From assembly GCA_019308525.1 (NCBI GenBank), contig JAFDIC010000114.1, forward strand, positions 1 to 10,070: 10,070 bases of DNA, written 5' to 3'. Below, one piece after another: positions 6,000 through 10,070 of this stretch. The translations under genes and the position numbers were made by a program. A model generated the notes under the pieces. It ran no database searches. It was not told the DNA's origin and worked only from the letters and a program-made list of their open reading frames with translations. This stretch comes from Deltaproteobacteria bacterium. GTDB taxonomy: Bacteria > Desulfobacterota > DSM-4660 > Desulfatiglandales > HGW-15. The first letter of the stretch is position 1. Every line of letters starts with the position of its first letter.

Positions 6000-6669
6000 G
6001 ATTGGGGTCACCCTCCGGTTGATTGAGGTTAAGAACAAGGTCGTCGGGCCTGTTTATGTTTATGAATGTCTTGAGTTCGGGATCGAAGGCCCTTATTTCC
6101 TCTTCGTCAACGTACTTGACACGGATCTTGGAAAAGACCCTGATTACCTGGTATAGGCCCAAATCGATGTGCTCTTTCATAACGGGGATCAATCTCCTGT
6201 GATAAACAGAATGAAGTGCCTCGATCTTCCAATCCACCCTGGGAATAACAGCATCGTAATCTTCCCTGCAAGAAACCATGTGGCGTATGAAGCCCTCGTT
6301 AAGGAAGGGCATGTCGCAGGCGACAAAAAAACCGAGATCTCCCTCCATGACGTTCAGGCCGGTATAGATTCCCCCTATGGGTCCCAGCTCCTTGATCAAG
6401 TCTTCATACATGGGCAGGCCGAGATGGGAATATTCGCTGGGGGTATTGGTTATGATAATGAGGCGGGGGAAGATTCCATCCAGGACGTCAATAACTCTCT
6501 GGATCAACGGAATCCCTTCGAATTTGACAAGGGCCTTGTTTTCGCCGTATCGGTTGCTTTTCCCCCCGGCCAGTATAACCCCGGTTACGTCGTGTATTTT
6601 CTGTCTGGATTTCCCCTCCCTGGCAGTGTGTCCGAACTCCTTCTTCAGCGTTCCTGTCCTTGCCACCAT
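5992..6669 (-). CDS. mobA: Molybdenum cofactor guanylyltransferase
   Basis: This encodes 225 residues from the ATG at 6669. MobA transfers GMP from GTP to molybdopterin to make the guanine-dinucleotide cofactor used by DMSO-reductase-family enzymes such as formate dehydrogenases. The GTP-binding signature LAGGKSNRYGENKAL is at 33-47, followed by ELGPIGG (94-100), the metal-binding ACDMPF (117-122) and NINRPDD (204-210). About 27 residues precede the fold, a longer leader than most MobA proteins. A TTG at 6729 keeps the frame open, but nothing supports it. No strong Shine-Dalgarno is seen at 6669, so the start is the weak point. Related molecules (CTP/UTP-type NTP transferases) share the fold, but the motif set favours MobA. 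It leads the three-gene overlapping cluster with CNNM and the nucleotidyltransferase, following glmM after a 129-bp gap. Confidence 0.85.
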   Translation of the reverse strand: MVARTGTLKKEFGHTAREGKSRQKIHDVTGVILAGGKSNRYGENKALVKFEGIPLIQRVIDVLDGIFPRLIIITNTPSEYSHLGLPMYEDLIKELGPIGGIYTGLNVMEGDLGFFVACDMPFLNEGFIRHMVSCREDYDAVIPRVDWKIEALHSVYHRRLIPVMKEHIDLGLYQVIRVFSKIRVKYVDEEEIRAFDPELKTFININRPDDLVLNLNQPEGDPNHG

Positions 6670-6711
6670 TTCACCATCCCAAAAACAAGTCGAAGTGTGA
6701 ACTGCAAAATA

Positions 6712-6790
6712 CAAATCCCAGACACCCAATAATCAGCTCCCGTACTGTCACCTATCCCATTGTTGTTAGCCGCTTGAGATCTGGAATTTG
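6712..6790. repeat. Imperfect inverted repeat in the glmM-mobA gap
   Basis: CAAATCCCAGA (6712-6722) and TCTGGAATTTG (6780-6790) pair at ten of eleven positions across a 57-base spacer. They lie upstream of mobA and just after the glmM stop codon. No T-run follows. I see no other structure in this 129-base gap. Confidence 0.45.
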
Positions 6791-6798
6791 GGACTACC

Positions 6799-8139
6799 CT
6801 ATTTCAACTCCCTTCTCACTGTGTCCGCTATCTCCTCGGCATAGGACTCCACTTCTTCTTTCTCTTCTCCTTCCACCATGACCCGGCAGAGAGGTTCGGT
6901 CCCTGAATAACGCACCAGGACCCTCCCCTTGCCCCCCAGCCTTGACTCCACCTCCCTGATGTTTTTGACTATTTCGGGTATGGAAGAGAGTTCCGGTTTT
7001 CGGTTCACGGGGACGTTCTTGATTACCTGGGGGAAGAGGGTCACCCAGGTCGCAAGTTCGGAAAGGGGCATATCGAACTGGACCATGGATCTGAGAAGCT
7101 GTACCGCTGAAAGGAGCCCATCTCCTGTGGTGTGGTAGTCATGAAAGATGATATGGCCCGATCCTTCGCCCCCGAGGTTTGCGTTTCGGTCAAGCATTGC
7201 TTTGGCCACGCTGCGGTCGCCAACATCCGTGATAACCTGGCTGATCCCCTCCCTCTCCAGGGCGTAACGAAGGCCCATGTTGCTCATAACCGTACATACC
7301 ACCAGGTTGTTCCTCAGAGCTTTCCTTTGTTTCAGCATCTTGGCGAATATTCCCAGCAACTGATCTCCAGTCAACACACGACCCTTTTCATCCACGGCTA
7401 CCAGCCTGTCGCCATCACCGTCAAAAGCAAAACCCGCATCGGCCCCTGAATCAAGGACCCTCGCCCTGAGGGTCTCCGGATGCTGTGATCCGCACCCCAG
7501 ATTGATGTTCCTGCCGTCAGGTTCAGCAAAGAGGACCTCGAAGCTCAGCCCCAGCCTGTCAAAAAGCTCAGGTGCTGCCCTATAGGCGGCCCCGTTGGCG
7601 CAGTCAATGACAATCCGGACCCTATTGAACAAGACACCCTCGGGGAGGGATCGGGCCAGAAATTCCGAGTATCTCTCCTTCACGGCCTCAACCCTCACCA
7701 CTTTTCCTGTTTCCCCTCTTCCCGGAGATTTGTTCTCCTCAAGGATAAGGGCCTCTATTTCTCCCTCATCTGCCTGGGCAAACTTGAAACCATCCCTTCC
7801 GAAGAATTTGAACCCATTGTAATCGTGCGGATTATGGGATGCCGATATCACCAGCCCTGTGCTTCCACTCAACTCACCCGTGAAGTAGGCGACTGCGGGA
7901 GTGGGGATCTCGCCCAGGGCGTAGACACTCCCACCTTCTGAGAGGGCCCCTGAGAAGAACCCGTGCTCGAGCATCCTCCCGCTTGCCCTGGTGTCGCGGC
8001 CGACAACCGTACAGGGCGGGAGGGCCCTCTTCTTGCAATAGCTCACCACCGCTCTTCCGATCTTGACGGCCATTTCCGGAGTAATCGGATCCTGGTTTGC
8101 CTTTCCCCTTATTCCGTCAGTACCGAATAATTTACCCAT
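6799..8139 (-). CDS. glmM: Phosphoglucosamine mutase
   Basis: This encodes 446 residues, the normal GlmM length, from an ATG with AGGAAG nine bases ahead. GlmM converts glucosamine-6-phosphate to glucosamine-1-phosphate in UDP-GlcNAc synthesis for peptidoglycan and lipopolysaccharide. All four domains of the alpha-D-phosphohexomutase family are recognisable: KLFGTDGIRG (3-12), the phosphoserine loop VISASHNP with Ser101, the metal loop DGDGDR (240-245), the sugar-binding GGEGSGH (323-329) and the phosphate-binding RYSGTEP (410-416). The KLFGTDGIRG start and the SASHNP motif distinguish it from phosphoglucomutase and phosphomannomutase. No truncation or missing key residue is seen. The GlmU-like beta-helix gene lies upstream on the same strand, which fits a shared amino-sugar role, although a repeat-filled gap separates the two. 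Confidence 0.95.
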   Translation of the reverse strand: MGKLFGTDGIRGKANQDPITPEMAVKIGRAVVSYCKKRALPPCTVVGRDTRASGRMLEHGFFSGALSEGGSVYALGEIPTPAVAYFTGELSGSTGLVISASHNPHDYNGFKFFGRDGFKFAQADEGEIEALILEENKSPGRGETGKVVRVEAVKERYSEFLARSLPEGVLFNRVRIVIDCANGAAYRAAPELFDRLGLSFEVLFAEPDGRNINLGCGSQHPETLRARVLDSGADAGFAFDGDGDRLVAVDEKGRVLTGDQLLGIFAKMLKQRKALRNNLVVCTVMSNMGLRYALEREGISQVITDVGDRSVAKAMLDRNANLGGEGSGHIIFHDYHTTGDGLLSAVQLLRSMVQFDMPLSELATWVTLFPQVIKNVPVNRKPELSSIPEIVKNIREVESRLGGKGRVLVRYSGTEPLCRVMVEGEEKEEVESYAEEIADTVRRELK

Positions 8140-8148
8140 ACCTTCTAT

Positions 8149-8154
8149 CTTCCT
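8149..8154 (-). promoter_or_regulatory. Ribosome binding site of glmM
   Basis: The complement reads AGGAAG, nine bases before the ATG at 8139. This supports the annotated start, which also matches the family N-terminus. Confidence 0.6.
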
Positions 8155-8177
8155 GTTCCATCCATGCAGGTCTTATG

Positions 8178-8260
8178 GGGTTCAAAGTTCAAGGTTGAAG
8201 ATTGATGAGGGGTGATCCCCATGCGTGACCTTGAACCGCGAACCCTGAACCCTGGACCTT
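8178..8260. repeat. GTTCAA-family foldback upstream of glmM
   Basis: GGGTTC (8178-8183) and TTCAAGGT (8188-8195) pair with ACCTTGAA (8228-8235) and GAACCC (8239-8244). Only a 4x4 internal loop interrupts the stem. Inside lies GGGG-TGAT-CCCC (8209-8220), a second hairpin. Further repeat units (AACCCTGAACCCTGG) run to 8260. The units match the arrays at 1773 and 2253. It is about 40-120 bases ahead of the glmM start codon and could sit in its 5' leader. Confidence 0.8.
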
Positions 8261-8422
8261 CCCCTGATTATGTGGCGAGCCGACCATGTCGGTGGTAGTC
8301 CGGCAACGGGGTTGCCTCGGTCCAAAGCAGAGGATTTTTGGCACGGATTACGCCCCGGTACCATCTGCCGCAGCTACCCCGGAGAAATAGGCTACGCATT
8401 TCGCGGGGCACGCGGAGTGCAC
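8261..8422. other. Intergenic GC-rich stretch with short hairpins
   Basis: This is the core of a 354-base gap between the GlmU-like gene and glmM. It contains perfect small stems: CCGAC-CAT-GTCGG (8280-8292), GGCAAC-GGG-GTTGCC (8302-8316) and GCAC-GCGGA-GTGC (8408-8420). On the minus strand a 43-codon frame runs from an ATG at 8399 to TAA at 8268 (start MRSLFLRG, end YHRHGRLAT), with no ribosome binding site or family I recognise. No tRNA T-loop, RNase P or SRP core motif is present, and I cannot match it to a riboswitch. It is either a repeat-element core or an unnamed structured RNA. Confidence 0.45.
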
Positions 8423-8454
8423 GAACCCTGAACCCTGAACTTTGAACCTTGAAT
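8423..8454 (-). repeat. GTTCAA-family array, inverted copy
   Basis: The plus strand reads GAACCCTGAACCCTGAAC, then TTTGAACCTTGAA: the reverse complement of the GTTCAAGGTTCAAAGTTCAGG theme. Together with the units at 8178 it brackets the GC-rich stretch 8261-8422, as the two arrays at 1773 and 2253 bracket the four-helix-bundle gene. Confidence 0.85.
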
Positions 8455-8461
8455 TACTGTT

Positions 8462-8478
8462 CAAGGAGCACGTCCTTG
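8462..8478. repeat. Hairpin just after the GlmU-like gene
   Basis: CAAGGA, loop GCACG and TCCTTG form a perfect 6-bp stem 15 bases past the stop codon. No T-run follows on the minus strand, so a simple intrinsic terminator is not supported. Confidence 0.45.
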
Positions 8479-8493
8479 CGATTCGAAGCCAGG

Positions 8494-9741
8494 TTATCTA
8501 GTCTTGAACCCGGGTAAGAACTCAAAGGTCCTTTCCGTGACCCTATCCACGATATCCTGAAGCCAGGAAGTGCCAAGACGCCTTTCTCGTTCCGACAGGG
8601 CTCTTACGAACGATATGTAATCCGGCCCGCTTTTTCCCGAGGCCACGTCCACTACTGCAAGAAACTCCCTCCTCTTACCGGCATCACCCTCCTGTTCAAG
8701 TTGCTGGTTCAGCAAAGTTTCAATATCATGCCATCTCTCGAAAAACAACTTCTGTCGCTCAATAACCTTATTGGGAACATTGCCTTCTGTGTTCCTGCGG
8801 TATATCTCCATGGATCGGGGCATCTTCCCGGCCACCTCTCCAAGCCTCTTCAGCCTCTCCTCGACGGCCATCTCTATCTTCTCCAGGGCCCCAAGGTGGA
8901 GCCCCCTGTCCATGGCCTCTCTTCCCACAAACTTGGATCTTACGTCCTTGTACCACCTTCTCAGGGCGATGAGGTTGGCTATGTAACATATGTTGAGGGA
9001 GACGATCCTCTTCAGGTTGGCATAAAGACCGGGATAGAAGGGGAGACTCTTTGTCAGGGACGGTTGACTGAAAATCATCCTGCCCCCTTTCAGGGCGTCC
9101 TTTCGGAGGATATTCCCCGCCGCCACGACAGTGCCGTACTCTATCTTCAGGGGACCCACCAGTCCTCCCTGTCCGCCCAGGAATATGGGGGGCTGGTCGA
9201 GCATCACTCCCCTGGGCACATCACCCAGGAGCGTTGCCGTGGCCTTGTCCTGGTTCGGGGTGAAATTGAAATGGACATAGGAACTACCGACTTCGCTGTG
9301 ATTTCTTCGATCAGTACCCCCGGCCATCAGGCAATCGCAAAAATTGATCAGGCTCCCCAAGGTGACGTAGGGCATGAGAATGGTATGCTTTAACCCCACT
9401 GTGTGGGCGCAGCGTACCTCCTCTTCCAGGAGACATGCCTCCCTTACGTGGGCGCCCGAGCCGAACTCCACACCATCCAAAAAAGTCGACCCCTCAAAGG
9501 ACCCTCCCTTGAGCCTCACACCCCGCCCTACTTGACAATTCCTCAAGGTCACAGGCCCCTCCGAGCCAATCTCAGCTCCGGGTAAGATCAGAGTCTTGGC
9601 ACCATAGATCCTGCACCCCGCATATATTGTGACCCCTTGCCCGGAAATATTCTTTAGGAGAACTTCTTCACCCACGTCCACGCTTTCAGGACACAGTATC
9701 CTGACACCCTCCTTTAGGAGCCGCCTGACATTGTCATTCAT
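8494..9741 (-). CDS. GlmU-like left-handed beta-helix (hexapeptide) protein with C-terminal helical region
   Basis: This encodes 415 residues from an ATG (weak GGGG ten bases ahead). Residues about 20-225 show hexapeptide-type periodicity of a left-handed beta-helix, with I/V/L-G-x-x-x-x turns such as VTIYAGCRIYGAKTLILPGA and AEIGSEGPVTLRN. The segment GLKHTILMPYVTLGSLINFC, then NHSEVGSSYVHFNFTPNQD and LLGDVPRG, resembles the acetyltransferase part of GlmU. The nucleotidyl-transfer (uridyltransferase) domain of true GlmU is absent. Residues 240-415 are charged and helical. A sugar or nucleotide-sugar acyltransferase role is inference from the fold. Database labels of 'UDP-N-acetylglucosamine pyrophosphorylase' for relatives would overstate this. 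It is upstream of glmM on the same strand, consistent with UDP-GlcNAc or lipid A metabolism. No symbol is given because it lacks half of GlmU. Confidence 0.75.
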   Translation of the reverse strand: MNDNVRRLLKEGVRILCPESVDVGEEVLLKNISGQGVTIYAGCRIYGAKTLILPGAEIGSEGPVTLRNCQVGRGVRLKGGSFEGSTFLDGVEFGSGAHVREACLLEEEVRCAHTVGLKHTILMPYVTLGSLINFCDCLMAGGTDRRNHSEVGSSYVHFNFTPNQDKATATLLGDVPRGVMLDQPPIFLGGQGGLVGPLKIEYGTVVAAGNILRKDALKGGRMIFSQPSLTKSLPFYPGLYANLKRIVSLNICYIANLIALRRWYKDVRSKFVGREAMDRGLHLGALEKIEMAVEERLKRLGEVAGKMPRSMEIYRRNTEGNVPNKVIERQKLFFERWHDIETLLNQQLEQEGDAGKRREFLAVVDVASGKSGPDYISFVRALSERERRLGTSWLQDIVDRVTERTFEFLPGFKTR

Positions 9742-9786
9742 TTTTTCAAAACCCCGCTAGAATATGTCCAAGTTGAACCGAAGCCA

Positions 9787-9841
9787 TTGAATTTGATATT
9801 GTTTTCTATCATTATTTCCCCGCCACTTCAATCAAATTCAA
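9787..9841. repeat. Inverted repeat upstream of the GlmU-like gene
   Basis: TTGAATTTGAT (9787-9797) and ATCAAATTCAA (9831-9841) are exact reverse complements with a 33-base AT-rich spacer. They lie about 46-100 bases before the GlmU-like start, where a promoter or operator would be expected. Several weak -10-like AT-rich hexamers occur, but none is convincing. Confidence 0.55.
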
Positions 9842-9853
9842 GTTGAGAAATCG

Positions 9854-9878
9854 AGGTTCAGGGTTTAGGGTTTAGGGA
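9854..9878 (+). repeat. Short GTTCAGGGTTTAGGG repeat
   Basis: GGTTCAGGG is followed by GTTTAGGG twice. It is a degenerate member of the GTTCAGG family, adjacent to the ATTGGTTT array. Confidence 0.65.
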
Positions 9879-9884
9879 GGTTTT

Positions 9885-10057
9885 ATTGGTTCAATTGGTT
9901 TGATTGGTTTATTGGTTTGATTGGTTTCATTGGTTTCATTGGTTTATTGGTTTCATTGGTTTGATTGGTCTATTGGTTTCATTGGTTTGATTGGTTTATT
10001 GGTTTCATTGGTTTCATTGGTTTATTGGTTTATTGGTTTCATTGGTTTGATTGGTCT
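9885..10057 (+). repeat. Tandem array of ATTGGTTT 8/9-bp units
   Basis: Twenty units of ATTGGTTT occur. Most are followed by a single variable base (G or C, once A) and some by none, so unit length alternates between 9 and 8. Two units are ATTGGTCT (9964 and 10050), 86 bases apart, and in each case the two units before them end in C then G: a higher-order duplication. The tract decays into CTCTGGTCTACCT at the window edge and probably continues. The 8/9 mixture breaks any reading frame, so it is non-coding. Confidence 0.95.
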
Positions 10058-10070
10058 CTCTGGTCTACCT

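Noticed and set aside
8338..8353. Sigma-54 promoter (TTGGCAC with GC ten bases after GG)
   Set aside because: The -12 half is a poor match and no plus-strand gene lies downstream in the window.
8261..8422. tRNA, RNase P RNA, SRP RNA or known riboswitch
   Set aside because: No T-loop GTTCGA-type motif, no RNase P or SRP core and no recognisable riboswitch core on either strand; kept only as an unnamed structured stretch.
8701..9393. Plus-strand 230-codon frame
   Set aside because: Shadow of the GlmU-like gene; no family features and no ribosome binding site.
9885..10057. CRISPR array
   Set aside because: Units are 8-9 bp and directly adjacent with no spacers, and no cas gene is near.

Overview
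The window reads as ordinary bacterial chromosome, dense and mostly on the minus strand. It most likely comes from a deltaproteobacterial (Desulfobacterota-type) genome. That assignment is inference from gene content: a TolB/VCBS surface-type protein, a small CPKCG...CQQCG zinc-ribbon protein, a Memo-family protein with an N-terminal extension, a GlmU-like left-handed beta-helix protein beside glmM, and many intergenic GTTCAA-type repeats. No rRNA or tRNA is visible to fix the taxonomy.

Layout from left to right. The only plus-strand gene is the 3' part of a TolB/CsgG-fold plus FG-GAP/VCBS-repeat protein (3-1484). It converges, with a gap of five bases, on a small zinc-ribbon gene (1490-1744). 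Next is a cassette made of a four-helix-bundle (23S rRNA IVS/S23-type) gene (1836-2249) flanked by inverted arrays of a 7/14-bp GTTCAAA/GTTCAGG repeat. Then come a Memo-family gene (2346-3566) and infA (3613-3831, probably a TTG start), with a likely promoter and a probable oppositely placed terminator at 3880-4060.

A second minus-strand cluster runs mobA (5992-6669), a CNNM/DUF21-CBS membrane protein (4971-5999) and a predicted nucleotidyltransferase (4060-4974). These three overlap by 4-8 nt and look translationally coupled. Upstream of them, on the same strand, lie glmM (6799-8139) and a GlmU-like hexapeptide beta-helix protein (8494-9741), which fit amino-sugar/cell-envelope precursor metabolism. 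They are separated by a 354-base intergenic stretch full of inverted repeats and hairpins. The right edge (9885-10057 and on toward the end) is a tandem array of 8/9-bp ATTGGTTT units.

The proteins are mostly recognisable housekeeping or accessory families. The least explained material is intergenic. One GTTCAA repeat family recurs at five intergenic locations, twice as inverted pairs, and one pair brackets the four-helix-bundle gene and encodes that protein's last residues. The 8178-8455 composite element could be a MITE-like repeat or a structured RNA. The ATTGGTTT array shows an 86-bp higher-order period. No complete new defence or metabolic system is evident. The repeat-flanked four-helix-bundle cassette is the best candidate for an under-described element.
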